From NCBI GenBank assembly GCA_013398175.1, contig VZRZ01008721.1, positions 62,001-126,000 on the forward strand: DNA of 64,000 bases. The letters are read 5' to 3'. Of the stretch, positions 1 through 13,300 are shown piece by piece (the first letter of the stretch is position 1; every line of letters starts with the position of its first letter). Position numbers and translations under genes: made by a program. The DNA comes from Climacteris rufus. Lineage: Eukaryota; Chordata; Aves; Passeriformes; Climacteridae. Under the pieces are notes generated by a model. It was not told the origin of the DNA and searched no databases. It saw only the letters and a list, made by a program, of their open reading frames with translations.

Positions 1-3000
1 CCAAGAAAAGTAACAGGAAACCATACACGAGGCTCTACATTCTCTTCTGAGTAGCTCAGCATAACATGAAAATATGTACTTACTTACTGAAATCCCACTT
101 GCCCTCCCATTTGAAATCCATGGTCTCCACTTCCAAAAGAAATAACAAAAATCACAACTCCCATTCAGTTTCTATTCCCCCAACTGTTGCATTTGCCAGT
201 GTTTGCTGTAGTTAATGTTGCCATGGAGTTTTTTACCTAGTTGAGGGCCATGAAGATGATTAGAGGGATGGAACACCTCCCCTATGAGGAAAGGCTCAGA
301 GAGCTCGGGTTGTTCGGCCTGCAGAAGAGAAGGCTCCGGGGTGACCTTACTGCAGCCTTCCAGGACCTGAAGGGGGCCTACAAGAAAGATGAAGAGGGAC
401 TTTTTACAAGGGCATGTAGTGATAAGACAAGGGCTGATGGTTTCAAACTGAAATTCAACCTGAAAGAGGGTGGGTTTAGATTAAATATTAAGAAACTCTT
501 CACTGTGAGGCTGGAACAGCATGCATGTCTTCTGTATCTACTGCACTGTGGCAGCTACAGTTTTACTTCCTCTTTGAAAGCACAATTAATACAATTCAGA
601 AGACTCCATTGCCTCAGTAGTTACAAATCCAACATTCCTCAGAGTAACATTTGCTCCCTAGGATTTTGTCTGCTGTTTTCCAAACCATTGCTCACCAGTA
701 GGTGGACTCAATCCCCAGCTTCTCACTGCTCATTTCCCGGTCAACAGGGTTAAATTCATACTAGTGGAAAAACTGGTTTGTTACCTTTGATCCACACACC
801 ACCTGCTTCCACTCTAGGACACACTTAGTAGCATCAAATTCATCTTGTAGTAACAGGAAACAGCCACCCAATTTAGTCTTTCTTGCATTCCTGCCTTTCT
901 ACTCTCTTCCTCAGATACTCCAGAATATCCAGCAGCAGTAGCTGCAGAACAAATATGGAAGTGTGGCACATCTGTACAACTAACAAATGAATATCTGAAG
1001 AATTGTCACTATTTTCTATGCTAGGTCCTGATGTCATCTTCAGGATACCAGGTTTAGTCCCAAATCAGAGAATCACAGTAAAACATGGACAATCCAGGCT
1101 ATGCATGGTTAAACTGCCACCCTTGAATCCTCATCATTTGTAAGACAATTTTAAACACACAGGCTTCTGGGTAACCTTGAGAAATAGGTTTCATTTTGAA
1201 GTTTCCAAGTATCTGTACATTTCTCTCAATTTGACAAGAATATTCTGCTTTAAGGCATACACTATAGAACACACTGCACACATCTTCATTTCTGTAGCTT
1301 AATAAAGACAATTGCTTCAAAAAAGTAAAGTTTTTTTCAAGTCACCATGGGAATTAGCATCACGTAGCACTGTTCAGAACATATGTTTGTACATGAAAAT
1401 ACATCAAGTTTCAAAGGCTATGAAACAGAATTTGCAACCAGATCCACAGAAGAGAAGGTTATTTAACTCAATCTGGCACAAATTTGCACAAAAAATTAAG
1501 CCTGACCCCTAGAAAAAGAAACCGCTTCAGTAAAATTTAATTAACAGCATAATGACTTACACTCCAGGGAAGTGTAAAGAAAGCACTGGCTCTTCTATAA
1601 GGACTGGGTGTATTTAAAACATCTCTGGCTGTTCCAACTAGCAGTGAATTGATTCCAGTGGAGGGCCAGTCAGCCATTAATAGGGCTGAAGCCCAAGAAA
1701 AGAGATTGACTCTTCTCAGATGTGCACAGGACAAGAGAGAAAAGGCAAGCTGAGGCAGGGAACAATCCACTGACATACTAGGAAAGAGGTCTGCTTTGTG
1801 AAAGAAGTCAAATGCTGCAAAGGATGCCCAGAGGTTATGGCACTTTGGATAGAGATTCAACTAAACAAAGCCCCTGGCAGCCTTTGAGCTGAAAATGAAC
1901 TAGATGAAATCCAGAGGTTCTTTCCAATCTAAACTATCATATTCTGATTAAAAGATGAAAAAAAGGATCCTTTGTCTCAACAAGCACAGAATCTGTATCT
2001 TTTAAGACAGTAAGGTGACACATTAACAGGTAGTGGTCAAGTTTTCATTCCTTTGGGATATATTCAAATCACAGACCTATCAAACAATTCCATAATCAAA
2101 CTCCTCAACAACACTAGCAAACAGTTTGTGTTACTTGACTGTTCCTCTTCACGCTCCTCAAACTGGATGGCAGCAGGCTCCAAGCAGCACCCTGTAACAC
2201 TGGGAAGGGAATTCTCTTTTCAGATCTGAGAATCTGAGCAGTGCTGGGGAGACAAAGCAGTATCATCTGAGCACTGTGTGACAACTTCAAACCCTTCTGG
2301 ATGTAAGGTGTCCATTTGGAATTCAAACTGTTATTTAAGTACTCATGGCCTTCAGTTTTAGAGAGATACAGATACTAGAAACATCTTCAGCCTACTTTTC
2401 ACTTAAATTTTAAGGCTGTGCTATCTTTCTCCAGGGAAAACAGACAAGTATGCTGCTCAGTCTGGTCCCATCTGATGAGCTTCTTCAGTCTCATTCTTGT
2501 CATGAGCTATCACAGTATCAGAAAGCTGACTTCCAGAAAGGTAGAACTACTTATTCCAACACTAGAATAAATCATTTTTGGCCTGTGGCCATGAGATTCA
2601 CAGAAGTAAGCACTAGGTTTCAGTTTGTTCTACAGGAACCTGCACCCTCACTGAAAAACCTGTATAAGGTTGCAAAACCACCCCAAACCAAACCAGCCAA
2701 CTCAAAACACAAAGGCAGCAGACTCTCTCTCCAGAGTAGCAGTATTGATTGCATCACCAGTTCTTTCTTCTCCCTTTACATATGCAAACTAAACTTCAAA
2801 GGAGATTCTCAGGTCACTCAGAGCCATAGCCAGAGGAGGCCAGTCATGCAGAGACTGTCTTGAAATACACCTGGTTTCAAAATGCAACAGTCAGCACGAC
2901 TACTCATGTTGGAAAATCCAAGCTTGAACTGATACATAAACATGAACAGTTGCACCAAAAGCATTAAAACAAAAATTCAAACTACATATAAACTGCTGAC

Positions 3001-3039
3001 CTTCGATGGAAATCCCCTGTTATCCCATGATGAGCTTAC
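1..3039 (-). other. MKRN1: MKRN1 intron 3 (partial)
   Basis: I found no coding exon here on either strand. The only element I recognise is the CR1 fragment at 241-516. The open frames in it are short and show no family resemblance. Confidence 0.55.
241..516 (+). mobile_element. CR1 LINE fragment, 3' end region
   Basis: The stretch carries the familiar CR1 wording: a cluster reading CTCCCCTATGAGGAAAGGCT, then GGTTGTTCGGCCTGCAGAAG and AGAAGGCTCCGGGGTGACC. It continues with CCTGAAGGGGGCCTACAAG and GGGCATGTAGTGATAAGACA. These are the conserved blocks near the 3' end of avian CR1 non-LTR retrotransposons, here in sense orientation on the plus strand. It is 5'-truncated like most CR1 copies, and the terminal octamer repeat is missing. 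The 170-codon open frame that begins here is a by-product of the repeat, not a gene. Confidence 0.9.
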
Positions 3040-3266
3040 CACGGCCACAATATGGCTGCCCAGGGACAAACTCCACTGCATTCACCCAGTCTTCAGCCCC
3101 TACTCCTGCTGCTGCCAGATCTGTATTTTCATCTTCTATCTCAGCAATGAATTCTTCAACTGTTTCAGGGAGCGATGCGAAGTCTGAGGACACTGATGGA
3201 TAGATTTCAGCCTCTGGATTCACATCAGTCACTTCTTCTTGTATTAGTGGCTTGGTATGTTCATAC
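3040..3266 (-). CDS. MKRN1: MKRN1 exon 3: end of zinc finger 2, acidic linker, PAM2-like motif
   Basis: This 227-nt exon begins with the YEH that completes the second CCCH finger. It continues with an acidic, Ser/Glu-rich linker and ends with AEDWVNAVEFVPGQPYCGR. The VNAVEFVPG part resembles the PAM2 motif with which makorin-1 contacts poly(A)-binding protein (family knowledge). The acceptor is TTTTTAG and the donor GTAAGC. The downstream exon is outside the window. Confidence 0.92.
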
Positions 3267-6200
3267 CTAAAAAGTTAAAACACATTGTGTCGGTTTGCCA
3301 CAAAAAAATACCTCCATACAGCAGCTCAATGTATTGGAAATAAACCACTGAAGATGTGAACGTGCTGTTTGGAAGGAGGACCTAGAAATGGCTTGGAAGA
3401 GAAAGTCACTGATGATCCTTTAAAGAGACATGCTTCCATCTCTGCAACCTGTCACCACTGCTCAGGGAAACACAAGGTACTCTGAGCTTTTGGAGAAAAA
3501 TGAGCAGCACACACAATTCTTAACTTACACAGAATGAACCTCACTTATGTGCAAAACTGGTCAGGTACCTATTAAACGTGTAGTATTGCTGAATGAGAAA
3601 AGTTAGTTTATTCAGCTTCATAGAGGGAAGACTAAGGACAGACTGCTATCTCAAATTAGCTCATGGGAAGCCACAGGAAAGATGCAGCCAGGCTTCTAAG
3701 AGGTGTGGTGATATTATGACAGTCAGTAGGCACCAGCCCACAATGGGAAGTGGAAGTTACAGATACCAGGAAAAAAATATGCTGTAAGAGTAGATAAACA
3801 CTAGAATGGGTGCACAATCTTCATCCTTGCAGGTACTCAAAACTGGTTTGGACAATGCCTTGGGCAAACTGGCCTCAGCTGGCACAGATTCAGAGATTCC
3901 TACCAACAGAAATGGCTCTTTTCCTGTGTTGAAGCATCTTGCCTCATGCATATTTTACACTGAATTTGAGTACTTATTTCTAATGCCTCTTTCAGCTCAC
4001 TGTGGAAAATGATAATCAGAACACTTTGAGCTCTACCACCCACAATAAACAGGAAGGCAGCATTTTCATCAAAAAATCTGTCTTTCAGCAACTAGCAGAC
4101 TACATGGGGAAAGTAAATTACAAATGTACTGTTGTAGTCTTAGATATTTGCTGACTAATTTCCAGGACAACAGGAGGGAATTTTTTGAGATCATACAAAA
4201 GTTTTAAGCACCTGCGATTCATTTACCTCGTGTCAGATCACAAACAACAAAGTGTCACAGTTCTTGCACATGAAAGACCTGTTCCCAACCAAATGTCACC
4301 TTTGAAATCCTAACCCTATGAAGCACAAATTTAAAAGTCAAGCCTTCAGACCTCTACATCCATGGCCTCCAAAGTGTTTGCACCATGTGAGCTACCCAAG
4401 GCAACCCACTGGGGTGCAGAGAGAAAATACTATAACTGTCCTTTTCTTTCCTTTAAAAAATATTTTTTAAATACTATTATTAAGATACAGGTTTATGGCA
4501 GTCCTCACAGTCCATAAGTCAGAGGGTCCCATGTGTGAGGTGCCCTGAAGGAGGAGGAGGTGTTCCACCACCCATGTTTGCTCACTTTCAGCATACTGTG
4601 ACATATTGCAGTTTGCTTGTGCCCACTTAACTGGATCAGCGGATTATCTTATCTTGTTTTACCTAAACTAACCCTGACAAAGCCAGGGTGGGGCTTGAAA
4701 AGATGCCTGCAGCTGGAGGCTGACAACAATACCGGTAATGTGAGCAAAAGCCAACAGGAAAATGTCAGAGCTACTTCTGCCCTTCCCAGAACTACAAAGT
4801 AAAACAGTGCCAACCTCACCAGCTCTTGAACCTGGGAGGAGTGGGACCAAGAAGGCAATTTGAAATATGGATTTACACCCAGTATTATTAATGAAGAACC
4901 TTGCCCTCAGTGCATCCCTTCAGATATTAGCTACTCACAGGATGAAGCCATCTTAGTGAGCAAGACACTGAAAACTGAAACACCCAGAACATGACGACAA
5001 ACCCCCACAGTTTTTTTCCAAAATGTTTCAAGTCATGCAATACTCAGTCCAGTGCTCTGTAGAACTTCACAGTAAGAGTTTAGAAGCCTCTACTGAGGCT
5101 TGTTACACAACAATGAAAGAAAAAAGCCATATGCACTGGACCACTTTTTTCTTCCTGCTGTGGTAAAGATGACTAAATATAATAACTCATGGAAAACAAT
5201 ATTGTGACAAAGTAAAACACATTCCTTTGTTAGCAAATACTGTTGGGAAATGCACAGAAAACACTGCTAGAGGTTTGAAGAAACAAGAATTAGAACAAAT
5301 TTTGCAGTGTGAGAAGTTTGCTGTACAGCAGAAGGAAAGTACAGATATTTTTCACACGACTCAGCTTATGATACTTGCTAGGTCCTGTTTCAATAATGAA
5401 ATACACAAAGAACTCCTTTTCAGTGAGACACCACAGAAAACATGTACCAGAAGAGAAATGTTCTCAACAAATCAGTTCTTTAATGAAGACAAAAAAATGC
5501 ACTGGAGGAGATATATTCTCAACAGTAAACAACCACTCTAATAAAAACAATGCTTTATGGAAAAACTGTGCAAATAAAACCACTGAAGGAGCAGCTGCTC
5601 TGACCACAGGAAAAGATTCCAGGGTAAGGTTACAGATACAGATGTTTTAAGAGCAAATATCTGCTTTTTGAAAGAAACTTGTGGTATAGAGACATTTTGA
5701 AAATGAACTATTTCCACCATGATGTGATTTTATTACCAAAATCTACATAAGTGTATCAACTACAAAAAAACATTCCTATCTTGCACACTTCAAAAGCCTG
5801 GAAAGAGATTTCTCTAACTCACAGTTTCTGTGTATTTTTGCTAAAAATACAAAAATGCAATACCTTCCAGGTAATCTGCAGTAACAGCTGATTGACATCA
5901 GGGAAGGTGGAAATTTACCAGCTAAATTTATCACATTAGTACATGCAGCTAACAATACACTTCCTTTTGGATCTGCATATCTTTGTGAAAGACCTTTTTC
6001 AGCTACAACAGCCATTAAAACCAAGGACTGAAATAAACTGAACTTAGAATGAGACCTTCAAATACCTGTATTACAAAATGTTCAACTGAGATTTAAAAAA
6101 ATAATGAAACCCATTGAATCAACAGTCCTGCTAGCAAAAAAAATATTATTACTAATAAGGATTTTAGTGACAGCAAAAATAGTTTTGGACTGTTTATAAA

Positions 6201-7327
6201 ATTTTTATTAAATATTTTTCATTTCACCTTTGATACACCCTTTCTAAAATTCTGGGGTTTATCATGTTTTATTATGTAGATAACATTAGTATAGTAGTAG
6301 ATATATATAAACCATAAATAAATAGGTATGTTGGTGGGAGCTCAAAATTGTTGAGTTGAGGGGTTGCATGATCCAAAGTTTGAAGACCACTGATCTACAT
6401 GATCAAGAAAGTAACACTGGCAGATAGAAGACTACAGAAGAACTTTCTTTCTTATTTTTCTTATACAAAATAACCCTTCAATAAACACGAAAGCAAAGCT
6501 AATGAAGAACTAAAATCATGATGCAAATGTTTAATCATCAATTAGAGCTGCAATGAGACAATGTTAAAACTTCTGATAAATTTTAATAGAATGAATGTAT
6601 CACGATACAACTCCTAAGCCTTTGTAAAGCTTTGCTCCACCAGGAAATAATCAATTTTTTTTCTTCACACTTTTTTTTTCCAATAATTTCAGCAGTATAG
6701 GTTAACTCATACTGTGTTTTCAAAAGTAAGGCTATTTTGTACAGGTAACATTTCAGAACTTACATGACCAACTCCAGCTACTTTTCCAAAATGGCAGTTA
6801 AATGCTAGAGTACAAATTCCTGAAGAGACAACACCAGAAAAAAAAAGATCCTTACCTGTTCAGGCTTTTATGATCACTTAACAAGTGTAACTCAGTTTCA
6901 CCAATTCCACAAGTCTGAATGTAGTCTCAGATTTCAATGAATCTACTCATGTTATTAATAAACAAAGAAAACTCCACACCCTGACAGCTATCACTTTCAC
7001 AAAAACCAGTTACTACCTTGCCATTGCTCATTTATTTGTACAGCAAACACTGGTATTTAGCAAGAGAACAGTTTGTGAAAAGCTACTTTGATAAATTTCT
7101 GAAGTTGCAAGGAAAGAGGAAAACACTTTCCTTGAGCTCCCTACTCAAGAGCTGCAGAGGGAAATGGCTTGTGCAGGGTGGCCAGGGCATTTCTTTACCT
7201 GCAATGATCTCCATAAGCACAGCATCCTCGCTGGTAATACCTGCACACCATGGCAGACTGGCTGCTGGAGAGGTCATGCGAGTAGCGGCAGTTCTCTCCT
7301 TCCTTGCAGACTCCATGCATGAAGTAT
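3040..7327 (-). CDS. MKRN1: MKRN1, makorin RING finger protein 1: coding exons 2 and 3 only (5' part of gene, partial)
   Basis: Makorin-1 is an RNA-binding E3 ubiquitin ligase with CCCH zinc fingers, a makorin-type Cys-His segment and a RING finger. Two minus-strand exons are visible: 7199-7327 and 3040-3266. Both have canonical AG/GT borders, and they join through a split Arg codon. Exon 2 gives CCCH finger 1 (its first Cys is upstream) and most of finger 2. Exon 3 starts with the final Cys-Arg-Tyr-Glu-His of finger 2, continues through an acidic linker, and ends in a conserved EFVPGQPYCGR segment typical of MKRN1. The RING and C-terminal exons lie left of position 1. Exon 1 is not seen and is probably in the gap at 13,927-14,687. 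I chose MKRN1 over MKRN2 from the linker wording and from the DENND2A neighbour, as on human 7q34. Confidence 0.9.
5888..6133 (+). pseudogene. broken hAT transposase C-terminal fragment
   Basis: About 82 codons resemble the C-terminal hAT dimerisation block, interrupted by two TGA stops. The N-terminal BED finger and catalytic DDE regions are not recognisable upstream. It sits inside a MKRN1 intron, antisense to that gene, and cannot encode a working transposase. Confidence 0.75.
5888..6392 (+). mobile_element. hAT-superfamily DNA transposon relic (transposase C-terminus plus 3' terminal repeat)
   Basis: Positions 5888-6133, read on the plus strand, give a decayed hAT transposase C-terminus containing LPFGSAYLCERPFSATTAIKTKD. 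The second part matches the hAT dimerisation region (typically LCE.GFSA...IKTKYRNKL). Two in-frame TGA stops (6029-6031 and 6050-6052) break it; the first falls where the family has an Arg and fits a CGA-to-TGA decay. About 260 bases of AT-rich sequence follow. The element ends in GGGTTGCATGATCCAAAGTT and GAAGACCACTG (about 6361-6392), which looks like a Charlie-type terminal inverted repeat. I did not find the 5' terminal repeat, so the copy is truncated or internally deleted. Confidence 0.78.
7199..7327 (-). CDS. MKRN1: MKRN1 exon 2: tandem CCCH zinc fingers
   Basis: This 129-nt exon enters and leaves in phase 2. Translation starts YFMHGVCKEGENCRYSH, which is the body of a C-x8-C-x5-C-x3-H finger whose first Cys must be at the end of exon 1. 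It is followed by CRYYQRGCCAYGDHC, which opens the second finger. The acceptor is CTTACAG and the donor GTAAAG on the minus strand. No stop or frameshift is present, so the exon looks functional. Confidence 0.92.
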
Positions 7328-10300
7328 CTGTAAGACAGAACATAACAAGGAGTTCAGGAGAAGCACTTTGAAACAAACTATTTGCATGATCTTGTTGTTT
7401 TATAAATCAAGGTATGCTGAATTAAGAATGGCACTAAAGACTCCTGGGAGCCTGCCCCAGTATAACCATCAAAATAAGAACATCTGAGAAAAGATGAAGC
7501 CTCAGCTACTCCAGGGAACTCTGCTGCACATTTTGGGACTTGCCCTTACAAAAGCCTGAAGAAAAATCCTTAACCTGTAAAGTGAAATTATCCTTGGCTA
7601 TGGCACTGACAAAAGAGTCTTGGACAAAGTGGACAGGGACCAAGTTTTACTTGTGGCTCCTGTGTTCTGTCCCAAGCAAAAACCTTAGAGAACCCCACTG
7701 CTGAATACAGGAACAAGAAACACACAAAAACCCAACAAATTGCCCAAGGTTTCAATCTATTCTGGATTCCTAAATAATTCAATCAAAAGTGATTTCCTCT
7801 CCAAGAATGCAAAACATGTTTGTGATGGATAATTACATCTGACAAAACATACACATTAGTTTCTGCAATAGGAGCCAAACAGTCAGTCAAAGCATCCTGC
7901 TGCAATACTGTGCTGCCTGTCTTGAGAAACTTGGAGAGTTTCAAAGCTTTTGAGGACAGTTTGCTAAATTTTAGCATATCAAGTAGCACCAGTTTAATTT
8001 AGCACCTTCAATTCAACTATTCAAGAAAACTGAAGAGTAGTCTTCAAATGTTTTTTAATTTTAACCCAGAAGAACAAGCTTCTTGAAATTCAAAGCACCG
8101 TAACTGTTCAGATTCAGTATGTTCACACCGAAACTACAACTGAAAAACTAAGCTAAAACTAAAACTGAAAAAACAAGCTCAAGTACATCTTTCCCAATCC
8201 ACATAAAAGTATTAGCCAAGATAAAAAGGCAGAAAAAAATCCTATGTAAAAACTGAATCCATAAATACATTTACTAACACCTCAGTTTAGAAATATCCCA
8301 CATTGCCCCCAGATAGCAAGTAAGTTGCAAACTGAACTCACTGGAAATATGAAGACCTGGTAAACAACAAAATTTGTGGGGACCTACATCTCATACTAAA
8401 CACCACCTGAAGGAAGACTGAGAAGCAGATTATACCCATGGTCTAAGGCCACAGTGCTGCTGAGTGGGGCAGTCCTGCCCTCCCTCCTCCTGTTGCACAC
8501 TGGCACCACTTTGGGCAGCCAGCAGCACCAGGCCCTCCAACCAGCTGAGTGTGCAGCCACACAGCCAGCACAAGAGACACAGGGATCATCTTTCAGCAGC
8601 CACAACTAAGATTAAGACAGCTCTTCACAAAGCAGTACATTCAAGTAGATATTCCCAACCAGGAAAGGTGATAAGATGTTGAACTGCATGCACTTGTACA
8701 TAGCTATTTAGTATAACACAGTTTTAAGAAGTCAGATAAATCCAGTGAACAACTGACCACGTGACATCAGCAGAGCTACATCCGCAATCCAGTTTTAGGG
8801 AAGTATTAAAACCTGAGGCTGAGTGTTTAGAGAGCTGATAACCCTCCATGCACAGTATCAGTGGTGTATTCAACGTACTAAGAACAAAAAACGTCTAAAC
8901 TGGTTTTGCAGACCACAAGCTGCCACTTGCCATCAGGCTGCAATCCACACTCAGAGTCACAAATCCCATCTGTACCCTGTAGACATGCATGGAGCAGGTA
9001 AGAAATGTGATCCTACATCAAAAACAAGCAGTACAAGACCAAGATGAGGCTCTGCAGGGTCAGGTGGTGGCACAAACAGCTATGCCAGCACACACCAGGA
9101 ATAGCCTCTTGCAAAAACAGAACAAGACCCATCCCTATTGCACAACCAGCACTCCCCACTGTGAACAAGAAACACACAAAAACCCCTCAAAAACCACACA
9201 CACAACCCCCCCCATCACAACAGCATAACCCACCCACAAACAAACCCACGTCAAAGCAAACCAAAAAACCCCACCCACAAACACACAAAAAAGCCAAAAC
9301 AAAAGCAAACCCTAACCCAACCACCCATGAAGTCATGGAAGTAGAAGATAACTGGAATTTCTGGCTTGCTTGCTTTTAAGAAATGGGAGTCACACCAATA
9401 GGGTAAAAAAAAGAATTCAGGTTGTTTAAGGTTTGTTCTTTACCAACTGTTACCTCCACCCTTTGCTGATTTCCACACAGCCTCGGCCCCCTCCATGTGC
9501 TGGGGCAGCAACTCCACAGCCACCGGCTGACACAGAGCAGGAAATGGCTGCACTGGGAACCTGGCGTTCCTTTTGCTGCCCCCACGGTTATTTTTAATCT
9601 GGATCAGATCACTGCCCAACCATGCTGCAGCCACTCTGCTCCTTTGGCCAAAAAAGTGTTGGGACACCACTACAGCTGAAAAAAGTGATCAAGACAAAGG
9701 CACCTGCCTGAAGTGAGAGCATCTGATAGAAACTATTTGGTCAACACGACTTTTTTGAAGTACCTGAGCCCCAAAATTAGATTCTCCCATTGCTTGATAG
9801 AGGAAATGAAGTTCCAAGTCCCCTTCCTTCTTTCCCAGTTTTCTAGAAAATCCTCTGCAAATACAGATCGTGTATAATTCTAAAAGGTGTCACAATTTAT
9901 TATATTGAAATAATAAACTATAAAGGGAAAAAAATAAACACAGAATACTCCCAGGCTCTAATTCACACATCACTTTTAAAGGTCTTCAATCCTATACAGC
10001 AAAGTCAGCATCATTTGAACAAGAAGACTGGAGTGGGAGGGGAAAAAATGTGTTTCTCTCAGGATTACACCAACTTCCTCCACAACCCTCCCCCTCACAG
10101 AGAGGTAAGATTTTTACTGTAAGGTCACAAAGAATTTAACACTTTCTGTATCAAATTGCAGCGTTTGACTAAAACATACTTTGGTCATGTCAAAAAATAA
10201 AAAAAGTGCATTATGTCTCAGGAAACATAATAAAATTTATTTTGGAGAGCATCTTTATATACACAGAGTATTCAATTTAACCCTACCCAACAGCAATACC

Positions 10301-13300
10301 AGCCTCTTCATTCTGGTTTACAGGAAAAAAGCATCCTTAAAACTGAGAAATGCATGAGTTATCTGCCTCACTCCGTGACATGCAGAAGGATATCTGAAAC
10401 TTGCATTTGCTCAAGTAGAGAACACATGTAATTTCATCTGCAAAAGTAAAACTAGATCAAGACAATTGTAATTGGATTTTCTCTGAGCCTTCTGATGCTG
10501 TCACCCAAAAAGCACTTAGTGTGGCAGTGCTCTCTGTGCTTCCCATTCAAATAGACAACAACTGTAACTTGGTTAAGTTGCCCGGGCAACCAGACCAGAG
10601 AACTCCGCAGGGTCCAAGCCCAGATCATCTCCCCAGTTCACTTCACTGCATGACTGTACAAAACACAAGTGACACCAGCACATGGAATAACCAGATGAAA
10701 TTAATAATTGTCTGCACTGGTATTTTATCACTGAAAGTTTCAACACATGTCTAGTTATGAATACCTTGATCAAAAGAGCATATCCTGATTTTCATGGGTA
10801 TTTATCAACAGGCAATGCTTCCTTCTACAGCTTTTGAAGCTTGTAATGGGTTTCTTTATTCAGATGTGGTCTGTTCTTTACTTCAGGTTTCTACTTTCAG
10901 GTAATGCTAATCTGTTTATCAAACTACTGGTTTAGCTGAATTAGAATGTTCCACCCAACAACAAACTTCCTTCAAAACCCAAGGCACTGCCATGCCTGGC
11001 AGGTGGGGAAGCTCAGGCTAAGAGCCATCTGCAGTCATGAGGTTCTTCAGGTGCCCTGCAGAGACTGAGAATTCCCTGGGAAGAAGGAAAGGGAAAGAGG
11101 CTAAAGCATGCTGTTCCAGCACAGCTCGTGGGTGTTCAGCCACATTCCACTCGAGTCAGTAACCTGAAGAAAAAGGGGGGAAAAAGTTCATCTTAATAGT
11201 ATTTAGCTCCTTGTCAATTCTTCTCCCTAACCTCCCTCAGCAAGAAGTTACTGGGGGCTGCAGACCAGAGCAGCTGTGAAAGGGGCAATCCAGGCAGGCT
11301 GGCAGGTTTGTGCCCTACAGCTTCACCCCGGTGCTGCACTGAATTCAGGAGGCATTACTTCATCGATGCACATTCTTCACGTTTAAAGGAAGAGAAATAC
11401 CTGACTCAGGTTTTCAGAACAAACAGCTAAGGTACAAACGTGCAGACAGCTCTCAAAATACACCAATTAGTTGCTATGGGTTTTATTTACATTCAGTTAT
11501 TACACAAATAAGTGAAATGTAATTTGTTTACGTCACCTTGATGACTTTTAATGTCGTGTGACATCTGGAAAACACGAGTACAGAACAAACAGTGTCAAGC
11601 CTTTGGAAAAAAAGGTTGGTTACACCACAGCTCAATAAAACCATGTATCCATCTGAACTGGAAGGACTGAGAAACTTGGTAAGAACCACCATTCTTTTTC
11701 TTATTTCAAACATATCAATAAGAAAAAGCTCAGAATATTAAACTAGTTCTGAAACAGTTTTATTCCCCTGCTATTTATTCCAGATTAAAATACTACCGAT
11801 TTTTAAAAACACAAGCCTTGGAAACTCCTAAACCACAAAAATAAAAGAAGAAAACTATTTTTCATCATCTCTTAGGGAACATTTCCTATATTCACCCTGA
11901 GACTTGTAAACTTTAGCTGCAAGAAAAGCAGAAGGGTAACATCAGCAAAACTGTATGTGTAGGAGAAATCAAAGTCCTTCATCTTAGTCACTGTGTCTGT
12001 CACTCTGATATATTAATCATTCATCCCAAGGATATCAAGCTGGTGTATTAAAACTCATCAACCAACCTATTTATCATATCAGATATTCAAAGGAGCAGCA
12101 AGAACTTATGCTACCAATTTTAAACCTTCCAGTTCCAATAAAACAGCAGCATTTCTGCACCAGCCATCAACTGCTAACTCCTTATACCGAAGGGAATATC
12201 TCCCAAAAGTTTTTCAAGCAGTTTTTTTCCTGTCACCCATACAACGATTCAAGTAAAGAAGCCTGTGAACAAACAGAATTGTGCAGTGCTACTCAAACTG
12301 AAACTGCTCTACCTCCTACACTAAAAACCTGCATTTTGAAATTTAACTCCTTTGTCTCACTGTTAAATCCTCCAGGTCACTTAAGAAGGTAAAACAAAAT
12401 TTATCAGTAAGAAACAGATCTTTTAAAATATGAACACATCCTATCGAAACCAAAGAGAAAACCAAAATTTTTGTCACATGTTCCCAGAAGGGCAAGTCCA
12501 AATTGCTAATTTCACTTTAAAGTCTGAGTAAAGCTTTGTATTCTCCCTACAACTTGAATGGGCCCATAAAAATTAATAAAGCAAGGAATGGGATAAGTAG
12601 CAGGATTAATCAAAGAGAACAAAGAACGGAGACGTTCATTAAATCCGAGGCCGAGATCCCATTGTTTAAGCTCGCATTAAAGCACATTAACCACTACAAA
12701 AGAGTAGCTTTAGCTTCCCACTCGGCCCGAGTGTTTGCAAATAAATATATTCCCTAGACAGACTCTCTGCACTGCAGGACACTGATGAACTTGACTGCTT
12801 CTGTATTACGGCAGCCACTGGCTTCAATAAATCGATCCTGCGTCCATACCTGTCTATAGCTGCCTCTCGAATCCAATTTGCCTAATTGAGCCTTTCGATC
12901 TTCAGAAATTACCAAGCAGACTTTGTATAGAGGGAGCACTAACCTTGCATCTCACTGAAAGCTGAGCCAAGCATGGTTCCCGGTCATTTCCTCATTATGG
13001 GCTACTGCCGGCATCGAACATGAAGCCGGCGATTCGCAGCCAAAACCTTGTGCCTGCAGCAGCACCCCGAGAGCGCTGTGCTTCCCGAAGGGAACGGCTT
13101 AGCCGGGCATGGGCCACGAGAAATGTGGAGCAAGAGGGAACGGGGACGCTTTGCACACCGCAGGGCAGGCGGAGCAGCGAGCGGGCTCCTCAGGCTGCCG
13201 CAGCCATCGGCGTCAATGGGAGAAACAAACCCAGCAGATATAAAGCTCCATCAAAAGCTGGAGCCTCTTCCTTCCCAACCAAGGGGGACGTTCCTTTTTG

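Larger units (their letters stand above)
3267..7198 (-). other. MKRN1: MKRN1 intron 2
   Basis: This 3.9-kb intron lies between exons 2 and 3. It is AT-rich in its middle and holds the hAT relic at about 5,888-6,392. I see no other gene or RNA feature in it. Confidence 0.7.

Noticed and set aside
241..753. 170-codon open frame starting in the CR1 copy
   Set aside because: The first part is CR1 3' region sequence, and the rest is unrelated intron.
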